From Bradyrhizobium elkanii WSM2783 (GTDB lineage: Bacteria > Pseudomonadota > Alphaproteobacteria > Rhizobiales > Xanthobacteraceae), in the NCBI RefSeq assembly GCF_000472865.1, contig NZ_AXAP01000080.1, forward strand, positions 1 to 37,405: 37,405 nt of DNA, written 5' to 3'. Position numbers and translations under genes: made by a program. The notes under the pieces are model-generated. The model did not search any database and was not told where the DNA came from. It was given only the letters and a program-made list of their open reading frames with translations. Of this stretch, positions 26,582 to 34,150 are shown piece by piece (the first letter of the stretch is position 1; every line of letters starts with the position of its first letter).

Positions 26582-27868
26582 ATGAACAAGCCCGAAATTC
26601 TCAGCGACGTCGCCGGCCCAGCGCCCCGGCATCAGACAACCCAGGTCATGGTCGGCCATGTCGCCGTCGGCGGGGGCGCCCCGATCGTCGTGCAGTCGAT
26701 GACCAACACCGACACCGCCGATGTTGATGGCACCATCGCCCAGGTCGCAGCACTTTCGCGCGCCGGCTCGGAGATGGTGCGCATCACGGTCGACCGCGAG
26801 GAAGCCGCCGCCGCCGTGCCCCACATTCGCGATGGCCTGCGTAAGCGCGGCATCGACACGCCCCTGATCGGTGATTTCCACTATATCGGCCACAAGCTGC
26901 TCGCCGAATATCCGGCCTGCGCCGAGGCGCTCGACAAATACCGCATCAATCCCGGCAATGTTGGCTTCAAGAACAAGCGCGACTCGCAGTTCGCCGACAT
27001 CATCGAGATCGCTAACAAGAACAACAAGCCGGTCCGCATCGGTGCGAACTGGGGTTCGCTCGACCAGGAACTCTTGACCAAGCTGATGGACGAGAACACG
27101 GCCTCGCCGAACCCGCGCGATGCCCGCGCGGTGACGCGCGAAGCCATGGTGCAGTCGGCGCTATTGTCAGCGGCCCGCGCGCAAGAGCTCGGCATGCCCA
27201 AGAACCGCATCATCCTGTCGGCCAAGGTCTCGGCCGTGCAGGATCTGATCGCGGTCTATCAGGATCTGGCGCGCCGCTCGGATTACGCGATCCATCTCGG
27301 CCTCACCGAGGCCGGCATGGGATCGAAGGGCATCGTCGCCTCCTCCGCCGCGCTCGGCATCCTCTTGCAGGACGGCATCGGCGACACCATCCGCATCTCA
27401 TTGACGCCTGAGCCCGGCGGCGACCGCACGCTGGAAGTCCAGGTCGCGCAGGAACTGTTGCAGACGATGGGTTTCCGCACCTTCGTGCCGCTGGTCGCGG
27501 CCTGCCCGGGTTGTGGCCGCACCACCTCGACCACGTTCCAGGAGCTGGCGCGCTCGATCCAGGATTTCATCCGCGACGAGATGCCGGCCTGGAAGACGAA
27601 GTATCCCGGCGTCGAGCAGCTCAACGTCGCTGTCATGGGCTGCATCGTCAACGGTCCCGGCGAATCCAAGCACGCCAATATCGGCATCTCGCTTCCGGGC
27701 ACCGGCGAAGCGCCGGCCGCGCCTGTCTTCGTCGACGGCAAGAAGTTCCGCACCCTGCGCGGTCCGTCGATCGCCGCCGACTTCAAGGCGCTGGTGATCG
27801 ACTACATCGACCAGCGCTACGGCCAGGGCAGCACGGTGCCCGCGAGCACGGTGACCGCGGCGGAGTAA
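26582..27868 (+). CDS. ispG: 4-hydroxy-3-methylbut-2-enyl diphosphate synthase IspG
   Basis: IspG converts methylerythritol cyclodiphosphate to HMBPP in the MEP isoprenoid pathway, using a [4Fe-4S] cluster. The protein of about 428 residues has an N-terminal TIM barrel (VVQSMTNTDTADVDGT, IGANWGSLD) and a C-terminal cluster domain with cysteines C308, C311 (CPGCG) and C354 (MGCIVNGPGE), with E361 as the likely fourth ligand. The start MNKPEIL at 26582 is preferred by family length; an in-frame ATG at 26552 has no better ribosome-binding site. The gene is essential in bacteria relying on the MEP pathway and stands alone between repeats. Confidence 0.96.
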   Translation: MNKPEILSDVAGPAPRHQTTQVMVGHVAVGGGAPIVVQSMTNTDTADVDGTIAQVAALSRAGSEMVRITVDREEAAAAVPHIRDGLRKRGIDTPLIGDFHYIGHKLLAEYPACAEALDKYRINPGNVGFKNKRDSQFADIIEIANKNNKPVRIGANWGSLDQELLTKLMDENTASPNPRDARAVTREAMVQSALLSAARAQELGMPKNRIILSAKVSAVQDLIAVYQDLARRSDYAIHLGLTEAGMGSKGIVASSAALGILLQDGIGDTIRISLTPEPGGDRTLEVQVAQELLQTMGFRTFVPLVAACPGCGRTTSTTFQELARSIQDFIRDEMPAWKTKYPGVEQLNVAVMGCIVNGPGESKHANIGISLPGTGEAPAAPVFVDGKKFRTLRGPSIAADFKALVIDYIDQRYGQGSTVPASTVTAAE

Positions 27869-27900
27869 GTTCTCTCCGCCGACCGCCCGCTTCTCCGCTG

Positions 27901-28039
27901 TCATCCCCGCGAAGGCGGGGACCCATAACCACAGGATTTTGTGGTTAGGTCGGCTGTCACTCCGAGTCGTCGCAAAACGCAATCCTGTGGTTATGGGTCC
28001 CGGATCGCGCTCGCTATGCTCGCTTGTCCGGGACGACAG
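27901..28039. repeat. Intergenic palindromic repeat, family E (copy 2)
   Basis: Like the copy at 25300-25426, it has gacccataaccacagg near the left and cctgtggttatgggtc near the right, with different sequence between. It is followed at 28054-28085 by half of a family D repeat (gcgcttcgccccatccgggc). Confidence 0.75.
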
Positions 28040-28053
28040 ATAAAGCCGCGGCC

Positions 28054-28085
28054 TGCGATTGCGCTTCGCCCCATCCGGGCTACGA
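28054..28085. repeat. Half copy of repeat family D
   Basis: This matches only the right arm of family D (compare 30911-30940). The left arm is absent. It lies between repeat E copy 2 and the TauD-like gene. Confidence 0.55.
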
Positions 28086-28118
28086 TGCTCCCGACTATAA
28101 CGATTGGGAGCAACACCC

Positions 28119-29015
28119 GTGAGCTCGCTGTCCGGCAAGCAAGGTCCCCGCTACAAGCATCTCGCCGACGAGAGCGAGCCCTATGAAACCATCGGCGTCG
28201 AAAAGCTGACGCCGATCATCGGCGCGGAGATTTCCGGCGTCGATATCGCGCAGCTCGTCTCCGACGATGCGCGCTCCAATCGCCAGATGGACGAGATCCA
28301 TCGCGCGCTTGCCGAGAACCTCGTGATCTTTTTCCGCGACCAGCGCATCACGCCGAAGGACCATCTCGCCTTCGGCCGCAAGTTCGGCGAATTGCACATC
28401 CATCCCGCCGCGCCGCATGAGGGCGAGGATCCCGCTCTGATGAAGATCTACGCCGACAAGGATTCGCCGCGCGCCAACGGCGAAGGCTGGCATTCGGACG
28501 TGTCCTGCGATCTCGAGCCGCCGATGGGCTCGATCCTCTACATCAGGCAGTGTCCGCCGCACGGCGGCGACACGCTGTTCGCCAATATGTATGCGGCCTA
28601 TGAGGCGCTGTCGGATCGGATGAAGGCCTATCTCGACGGGCTCACCGCCCTGCATGACGGCGAGCCGATCTATCGCGGGCTCTACGCCAATTACGGCGTC
28701 GCCGACAAGCCGAGCTATCCCCATGCCGAGCATCCGGTGCTGCGCACGCATCCCGTGACGGGAAGGAAGGCGCTCTATGTCAATCACGGCTTCACCCGTC
28801 ACATCGTGGGCATCCCCCGCGACGAGAGCGATGCGATCCTCGCCTATCTCTACCAGCACGCGGAAAATCCGCTGTTCCAGTGCCGCTTCCGCTGGACCGA
28901 GAACGCGATCGCCTTCTGGGACAATCGCTGCACCCAGCACCGCGCGATGTGGGACTACTGGCCCCACACCCGATCCGGCACGCGCGTCACGGTGAAGGGC
29001 GAGCGGCCGGTGTGA
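28119..29015 (+). CDS. TauD/TfdA-family Fe(II)/2-oxoglutarate dioxygenase
   Basis: This enzyme of about 298 residues should couple 2-oxoglutarate decarboxylation to hydroxylation of a small acidic substrate. The iron-binding facial triad is H125 and D127 (GWHSDVSC) with H274 (CTQHRAMWDY). A C-terminal arginine in RSGTRVTV would bind 2-oxoglutarate. Family members act on taurine, sulfonates, alkyl sulfates or aryloxyacetates; nothing here decides which, and no ssu/tau transporter is near. Start GTG at 28119 is preferred because GGGAG lies eight bases upstream; a TTG at 28104 would add five residues. Confidence 0.9.
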   Translation: MSSLSGKQGPRYKHLADESEPYETIGVEKLTPIIGAEISGVDIAQLVSDDARSNRQMDEIHRALAENLVIFFRDQRITPKDHLAFGRKFGELHIHPAAPHEGEDPALMKIYADKDSPRANGEGWHSDVSCDLEPPMGSILYIRQCPPHGGDTLFANMYAAYEALSDRMKAYLDGLTALHDGEPIYRGLYANYGVADKPSYPHAEHPVLRTHPVTGRKALYVNHGFTRHIVGIPRDESDAILAYLYQHAENPLFQCRFRWTENAIAFWDNRCTQHRAMWDYWPHTRSGTRVTVKGERPV

Positions 29016-29046
29016 CGGTGAATGCGGGATGGCGCGCCGCAACCTA

Positions 29047-29322
29047 TCACGTGCAGAACATCTCGAAGTCGATGCGGATGTCGGCAAGGCTCATCTCATC
29101 CTCATCGATCTGGCTCTGTAGTGATGCGATCGACTGTTTGAGCTGCTCGATGAGGGCCGCTTCGGGCCTTGGTTGAGACTCTGCCTTCCTCAGGCTGGCT
29201 TCGAGGACGGCGAGCCTGCGCCGTTCGTCGCGGATTCTGATTTCAAGATTTGCGATCATTCGCTTGAAGAGAGCGCATCCGCCACGAACGGCAGTTTCGA
29301 CTTCGGCTTCCGACGTCGCCAT
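29047..29322 (-). CDS. Small coiled-coil protein of unknown function
   Basis: This protein of about 91 residues is almost wholly alpha-helical, with heptad-like patterns across LEIRIRDERRRLAVLEASLRK and a second helix LIEQLKQSIASLQSQIDEDE. I do not recognise a family. Start MATSEAEV at 29322 follows AAAGGA by seven bases; an ATG nine codons upstream lacks such a site. It is divergent from the Rieske oxygenase and shares a 180-bp control region with it. Confidence 0.65.
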   Translation of the reverse strand: MATSEAEVETAVRGGCALFKRMIANLEIRIRDERRRLAVLEASLRKAESQPRPEAALIEQLKQSIASLQSQIDEDEMSLADIRIDFEMFCT

Positions 29323-29389
29323 CTGAGCATCCTTTCCTGAACGGGACATGGCAATTCGAACGTCGCTATCATTTTTACCTGAAATTGCG

Positions 29390-29419
29390 TGTGATAAATC
29401 TCACAATCTATATGTGTGA
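29390..29419. promoter_or_regulatory. CRP-like palindrome upstream of the Rieske oxygenase
   Basis: TGTGA (29390-29394), six bases, then TCACA (29401-29405) is an exact match to the E. coli CRP consensus. A further TGTGA at 29415-29419 makes a second, overlapping inverted pair with a 9-base spacer. It lies about 85-110 bp upstream of the oxygenase start, where an activator or repressor of the CRP/FNR or GntR type could bind. Confidence 0.6.
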
Positions 29420-29502
29420 CACGTTGATGCAGTGCGCGTAGACCGGCGCCTGCGCTTGCGCCAAGCTTCCTCATAACCAAAACAAGAATCGGAGGACGTC
29501 CC

Positions 29503-30843
29503 ATGCTTCGCGCGGAAGACAACAGGTTCTTGACCGAAAGCGGGCCGGGCACGGGAATGGGCGAGCTGTTGCGCCGCTTCTGGCTGCCGGTGCTGTTGTC
29601 GGAGGAATTGCCCGAGCCCGACAGCGAACCGAAGAAGATCATCGTTCTCGGCGAGGAGCTGCTCGCTTTCCGCGATAGTCGCGGCGTCGTCGGCGTCATC
29701 GACCAATATTGCCCGCATCGCGGCGCCAATCTTTGGCTCGGCCGCAACGAGGAGTGCGGCATCCGCTGCGTCTATCACGGCTGGAAGTTCGACACCGACG
29801 GCCACTGCGTCGACATGCCGACCTCCTATCCCGATCTCAACGCCAAGGATCACATCCGCATCAAGTCTTACCCGGTGCGCGAATGGGGCGACATGATCTG
29901 GGCCTATATGGGCCCGGCCGATTCAATGCCGGAGTTGCCGGCGCTGGAGATGGCGCTGGTGCCGCCGTCGCATCGCTACGTCAGCAAGAAGTGGCAGGAC
30001 TGCAACTGGGTGCAGGCGCTGGAAGGCTCGATCGATACCGCGCATTTCACCTTCGCGCATCTGTCGTTCGAGAAGGAAGAGAACGAGATTCTCGACATCA
30101 AGAAGCATTTCGTCAATCCGCTGGTGCGTGTGGCGACCGAGCACATGCGCTGGATCGCCGAAGACCCGCGGCCGGTGATCAAGATCAACGCGCATGACGC
30201 CGGACTAACGATCGCAGGCGGCCGCCTCACCGGCTCCGACAACATCTATTGGCGCATCGCCCAATTCTTGATGCCGGTTCACGCCTATGCGCCGAGCGCG
30301 ATGCCGGGCGAGAACATCTTCGGCCAGAGCTTCGTGCCGGTCACCGATACCAACTGCTGGATCTACACCTACGCCTGGAATCCGCATCGCCCGATCACGC
30401 AAGCGGAGCGCGATGCGTATGACCGCGGCAACGGTGTGATCGCCGAGGTCGATGAGAACTATGTGCCGCTGCGCAACAAATCGAACGACTATCTGATCGA
30501 TCGCAAACTGCAGAGGACCAAGAGCTACACCGGCATCAAGGGCGTCTCCGAGCAGGACGCCGCGGTGCAGGACAGCCAGGGCCCGATCGCCGACCGCACG
30601 CGCGAGCATCTCGGGCCGACCGACCTCGGCATCATGCATTTTCGCAAGCTGGTGATGGACGCCGCCCGCGCGCTGCAGCAGGGCGAGGCGCCGCCGCATG
30701 TTGCGCGTCAGGACCGTTACACCGTCCGTTCTGGCGCCTGCGTGACCAGCAAGGCGAAGGACCTGACGGCGGTCATGACCGAGCGCTTCGGCGATCCCAC
30801 GGGCTTCGTCGGCGGTCCCGGCCAGAACGCCGCGGCGGAGTAG
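29503..30843 (+). CDS. Rieske-type aromatic ring-hydroxylating oxygenase, large subunit
   Basis: This 446-residue protein belongs to the phthalate 4,5-dioxygenase-like oxygenases. The Rieske [2Fe-2S] ligands are C70-H72 (CPHRG) and C89-H92 (CVYHGWKF). The mononuclear iron is held by H181 and H186, with D178 bridging electron transfer (DTAHFTFAH). GGAGGA lies six bases upstream of the start. Oxygenases need a reductase, and none lies nearby, so the partner must be encoded elsewhere. The substrate is likely an aromatic acid or a demethylation target (inference). The gene follows the CRP-like palindrome. Confidence 0.93.
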   Translation: MLRAEDNRFLTESGPGTGMGELLRRFWLPVLLSEELPEPDSEPKKIIVLGEELLAFRDSRGVVGVIDQYCPHRGANLWLGRNEECGIRCVYHGWKFDTDGHCVDMPTSYPDLNAKDHIRIKSYPVREWGDMIWAYMGPADSMPELPALEMALVPPSHRYVSKKWQDCNWVQALEGSIDTAHFTFAHLSFEKEENEILDIKKHFVNPLVRVATEHMRWIAEDPRPVIKINAHDAGLTIAGGRLTGSDNIYWRIAQFLMPVHAYAPSAMPGENIFGQSFVPVTDTNCWIYTYAWNPHRPITQAERDAYDRGNGVIAEVDENYVPLRNKSNDYLIDRKLQRTKSYTGIKGVSEQDAAVQDSQGPIADRTREHLGPTDLGIMHFRKLVMDAARALQQGEAPPHVARQDRYTVRSGACVTSKAKDLTAVMTERFGDPTGFVGGPGQNAAAE

Positions 30844-30851
30844 GGGTTAAC

Positions 30852-30940
30852 CGTAGCCCGGGTGCAGCGAAGCGAAACCCGGGATGTCTCGCACGCCGAT
30901 GGACAGATCCCGGATTGCGCTTCGCTGCATCCGGGCTACG
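30852..30940. repeat. Intergenic palindromic repeat, family D (copy 2)
   Basis: cgtagcccgggtgcagcgaa on the left and ttcgctgcatccgggctacg on the right are exact inverted arms apart from one mismatch. It lies between the Rieske oxygenase and the amidase and ends at the base before the amidase start codon. Confidence 0.8.
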
Positions 30941-31750
30941 ATGTTCGCCGTGTGGCGCCACCGTCCGATCATCATGAGTTCGATCATCGTCTTGTCGCTC
31001 GTGTCGCCCGACACGCGATATGCCGCATGGTCGCGCGGGAGTGTCAGGGCGGCGCCAAAGACTGCGTCTTCGAAATGCGACCGGTCCAAATTCAAGCTCA
31101 TCCTGGATGTCGGCCATACCGCCGAAGCGCCGGGTGCGAGGAGCGCCCGCAACATTCCGGAATTCGATTTCAATCTCCGCCTTGCGAAACGCATCGAGGA
31201 CAAATTGAAGTTGGAAGGCTTTGCGCAAACCCGCCTCCTGATGACGGAGGGCCCGAAAAGGCCGAGCCTGTTCAAGCGCGCCGCCGCAATCAACAATTCA
31301 GGGGCCGATCTTGCCTTATCGATCCACCATGACTCGGTGCCTGATTCCTTTCTCGAAGAATGGGAGTTCGAGGGAACGAAGAGCCATTTCAGCGACCGGT
31401 TCAGCGGCTATTCGCTGTTCGTTTCTCACGACAATCCGAAATTCTGGACCAGTCTGAGGTTCGCCCGGTTGCTCGGCAATCGAATGAAGGCGCAGGGCCT
31501 GCAATATGCCCGCCAATATGCGCAGGCGGTGATGGGTCGATACCGGCGAAAACTGCTGGACAAGAAGGTGGGCGTCTACCGCTACGATCAGCTCATCGTG
31601 CTTGCGCGAACCCGCGTGCCAGCTGTCCTGTTCGAGGCCGGCTCGATCATCAACCGGGACGAAGAGTTGGCGATGCAGACGCCGGAACGGCAGGACATGA
31701 TCGTCACTTCCGTGGTCGGTGCGGTGGAGGAATTTTGCGCCTCGCGGTAG
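30941..31750 (+). CDS. N-acetylmuramoyl-L-alanine amidase (Amidase_3)
   Basis: This zinc enzyme cuts the amide between N-acetylmuramic acid and L-alanine in peptidoglycan. The protein of about 269 residues shows an N-terminal hydrophobic stretch (HRPIIMSSIIVLSLVS), probably an export signal or anchor. Zinc ligands are H59 (DVGHTAE), E74 (NIPEFDFN) and H129 (SIHHD), and the catalytic glutamate is E232 (LFEAGSI). The frame extends upstream, but that part is repeat D; starts at 30941 or at 30974 (MSSIIVL) are both possible and neither has a good ribosome-binding site. No AMIN domain is present. Confidence 0.85.
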   Translation: MFAVWRHRPIIMSSIIVLSLVSPDTRYAAWSRGSVRAAPKTASSKCDRSKFKLILDVGHTAEAPGARSARNIPEFDFNLRLAKRIEDKLKLEGFAQTRLLMTEGPKRPSLFKRAAAINNSGADLALSIHHDSVPDSFLEEWEFEGTKSHFSDRFSGYSLFVSHDNPKFWTSLRFARLLGNRMKAQGLQYARQYAQAVMGRYRRKLLDKKVGVYRYDQLIVLARTRVPAVLFEAGSIINRDEELAMQTPERQDMIVTSVVGAVEEFCASR

Positions 31751-31797
31751 CGCCCCTTGTGCGGTGAAGAGGGCAGGCCGGACAATGGTGCCGCCGA

Positions 31798-33405
31798 CTA
31801 CAGGGGTATCTTCCGGTATTCGCGGTTCGCGAGGCTGGCCTCTTCCAGGTCGAGATCGCGCTCGATCCGGCGCCGCGTCTCGTCGGTGATCTTGCCGTCG
31901 CGGAGCAGGGCGTGGATGAACTTGCGCTCGGTCGCGATCAATTCCCGCGTCAGCTCGGTGCCGTTGGCGGAGACGTCGTGCTTGTCGGGATCAAGCGCGG
32001 CCGGAAGCTGGCTGGTGCGGATATGGTGCCGCGCCCGCAGCAGCTTGACGACCTCCTCGGAGAGCTCGCGCTCGTCAACGATGGCATCGAGCGATGCGAG
32101 GCCGGCGGCCAGGGCCTGGCGCCTCGCGACAATTTCTGCTTCATGCTCGGCAATAGTCTCGGCGCAGCCGTCCTTGGTGATGTTCAGCCAGCCGACGACC
32201 GTGGGCAGGCTCAAGCCAAATCCCACCAGCGTGATGAAGATGACGCCGAAGGCGACGAACAGGATCATGTCGCGGTAGGGAAAAGGCTCGCCGCTCGCGA
32301 GCGCAAACGGCAGCGCCAGCGCCGCGGCGAGCGACACCGCGCCGCGAACGCCGACGAAGGCGAGCGTGAATACCCATTGCCAGGGCGGCTGTGGATCGCG
32401 CTGCCGCAGGCGCCTACTCAGGATCCGCGGCAGATAGGTTGCGGGAAATACCCAGGCAAAGCGCGCGATGACGATGACTGCGATCACCAGCGCAGTGGTG
32501 GAGAGGATGTCGTCGAGCGGAAATGCCTTCGACTTCTCGTACACCAAGCGCATCTGGAAGCCGGTGAGCAAGAACAGGATGCCTTCGATCAGGTAGATCA
32601 CCAAGTCCCAGAAGAAGATGCCTTGCAGGCGGGTGGCGGAAGAAATCAGGAGCGGCCCATTCCAGCTCACGTAAAGACCGCAGGCGACCGTGGCGATCAC
32701 GCCGGAGCCGCCAAAATGTTCGGGCAGCCAATAGGCCACATAAGGTGTGATCAGCGAGAGTGTGATCTCGACCTGCGGATCGCGCGAGTGCTGGCGGGCG
32801 CGCAGGCTGAGCCATCCGACGGCGATGCCGAACGCGATCTCGCAGACCACGATGGCTGCAAATTCGCCGGTGGCCTTCGGCAGCGAGAAGGCGCCGGTGG
32901 TGATCGCCGCGAGGGCGAAGCGGTAGAGGATCAGCGCCGTGGCATCATTCGCCAGCCCCTCGCCCTCCAGCACGACAAGGATGCGGCGGGGGATGTGGAG
33001 CCGCCGCGCGATCGCAAGCGGGGCGACCACGTCGGGCGGCGCCACGATCGCGCCGAGCAGGAACCCGACCTCCCAGGGCAGCCCGATCAGATAGTGAGTG
33101 GCGATTGCCACCGCCGCCGCTGTGAAGATCACGCAGCCGACGGCGAGCAGCACGATCGGACGAAGGCTGTTTTTGAACTCGCGCCAACTCATGGCCACCG
33201 CAGCCGTGTAGATCAGCGGCGGCAGCACCAGCAGCAGCACCAATTCCGGCGGCAATTCGATGCTGGGCATGCCCGGCACGAACGCGAGCGCGATGCCTGC
33301 CAGCATCAAGAGGATGGCAGGCGCGACATTGAGGCGCCGCGCCACCAGCGCCGTGCCCGCCAGCACAGCGAGCAGGATCACGAAGGTCTGGAATCTGGCT
33401 TCCAT
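31798..33405 (-). CDS. CPA1-family Na+/H+ antiporter
   Basis: This 535-residue protein has about twelve membrane helices followed by a cytosolic C-terminal tail of about 130 residues. It exchanges Na+ (or K+) for protons across the inner membrane. The transport-site motif is D125 in APPDVVAP and N153-D154 in EGLANDATALI, as in the YjcE/NhaP group. The tail is charged and helical and may sense pH or regulate activity. It is convergent with the amidase gene with a gap of 47 bp that shows no clear terminator. Confidence 0.93.
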   Translation of the reverse strand: MEARFQTFVILLAVLAGTALVARRLNVAPAILLMLAGIALAFVPGMPSIELPPELVLLLVLPPLIYTAAVAMSWREFKNSLRPIVLLAVGCVIFTAAAVAIATHYLIGLPWEVGFLLGAIVAPPDVVAPLAIARRLHIPRRILVVLEGEGLANDATALILYRFALAAITTGAFSLPKATGEFAAIVVCEIAFGIAVGWLSLRARQHSRDPQVEITLSLITPYVAYWLPEHFGGSGVIATVACGLYVSWNGPLLISSATRLQGIFFWDLVIYLIEGILFLLTGFQMRLVYEKSKAFPLDDILSTTALVIAVIVIARFAWVFPATYLPRILSRRLRQRDPQPPWQWVFTLAFVGVRGAVSLAAALALPFALASGEPFPYRDMILFVAFGVIFITLVGFGLSLPTVVGWLNITKDGCAETIAEHEAEIVARRQALAAGLASLDAIVDERELSEEVVKLLRARHHIRTSQLPAALDPDKHDVSANGTELTRELIATERKFIHALLRDGKITDETRRRIERDLDLEEASLANREYRKIPL

Positions 33406-33512
33406 GGCCGTCCAAATTGGCCCCGAAGCGCAGGCAAGGTCAATGTGCGTGGACGGCTCGACCGTGCGAGATCGAAAAGAGGGCCGTCCGATCCGCCAAC
33501 CCTGGGGCGGAC

Positions 33513-33887
33513 TTACTCCCGCAGGTCGTAACGATAGGATTTCGAGACGATCTGCCAGCCGTCCTTCAGTTTCATCGCCACCAGATAATCGGTGAAATAG
33601 CGCGGCGGCAATTGGCAGCGGACCTTGATGAAAGCGGTGGAGTCGTCCGAGCGGTCGATGGTGACGATGAAATCCTCGCGCGGCTTGCCTTCGGCCTTGG
33701 CCGACGGCCGCTTGCGGACCCGGTCGAGCCAGTCCGGCACGGTCAGCACCTGAAGCTCGCTCTTTTCCACCCAGCGCAGGTCGGCGGAAGGGTGAAACAT
33801 CGCGCCGAGCTTGTCGGCGTCGCCTTCATAGAGTCCGTCGAAATAGTTCTGCACGACGGCCTCAATGGTCGATCGGTCATGGCTCAT
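33513..33887 (-). CDS. NTF2/SnoaL-like small protein
   Basis: This 124-residue protein has the cone-shaped alpha+beta NTF2-like fold pattern (IEAVVQNYFDGLYEGDADKLGAMFHPSADLRW at the N-terminus, then alternating strands ending WQIVSKSYRYDL), closest to the lumazine-binding-like group. Members may be enzymes or ligand binders; there is no catalytic motif I can name. Start MSHDRST at 33887 has GGGAGGAA six bases upstream. It probably shares direction with the antiporter gene, 107 bp upstream of it. Confidence 0.8.
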   Translation of the reverse strand: MSHDRSTIEAVVQNYFDGLYEGDADKLGAMFHPSADLRWVEKSELQVLTVPDWLDRVRKRPSAKAEGKPREDFIVTIDRSDDSTAFIKVRCQLPPRYFTDYLVAMKLKDGWQIVSKSYRYDLRE

Positions 33888-33917
33888 GGTTGGTTCCTCC
33901 CTCGCGGCATCGTTTGG

Positions 33918-34006
33918 CGGCCCGGGTGGAGCGTAGCGCAACCCGGGACACCTCCATCGACGGTCACCAGCGCTCCCGGGTTCTGCCTCGCTTCACCCGG
34001 GCTACG
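33918..34006. repeat. Intergenic palindromic repeat, family D (copy 3)
   Basis: cccgggtggagcgtagcgca on the left and cttcacccgggctacgc on the right are inverted arms. It lies upstream of the SnoaL-like gene and between it and the caspase gene. Confidence 0.75.
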
Positions 34007-34092
34007 CGAACCATCACTCGGCTTCGGCTACTAACACGTTATGGGACGGCGGGCACGGGATGGTTCGTGATTTGGCTCACCCCATCCGGCCC

Positions 34093-34138
34093 CGGCTTCT
34101 GATAGCCTTTGCTATCGGATGGAAAAGCCGCGTTTTTT
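34093..34138 (+). terminator. Terminator-like hairpin in the leader of the caspase gene
   Basis: An outer stem cggctt/aagccg encloses an inner perfect stem gatagc-cttt-gctatc, and is followed two bases later by TTTTTT (34133-34138). It ends 12 bases before the caspase start codon. There is no upstream gene on this strand for it to terminate, so it could be an attenuator in the leader. Confidence 0.5.
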
Positions 34139-34150
34139 GAAGGTGCGGTA

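Noticed and set aside
31912..33531. A 539-codon plus-strand open frame over the antiporter gene.
   Set aside because: The antisense translation is very rich in Asp, Arg, Gln and Gly with no recognisable domain, while the minus strand encodes a full CPA1 antiporter.
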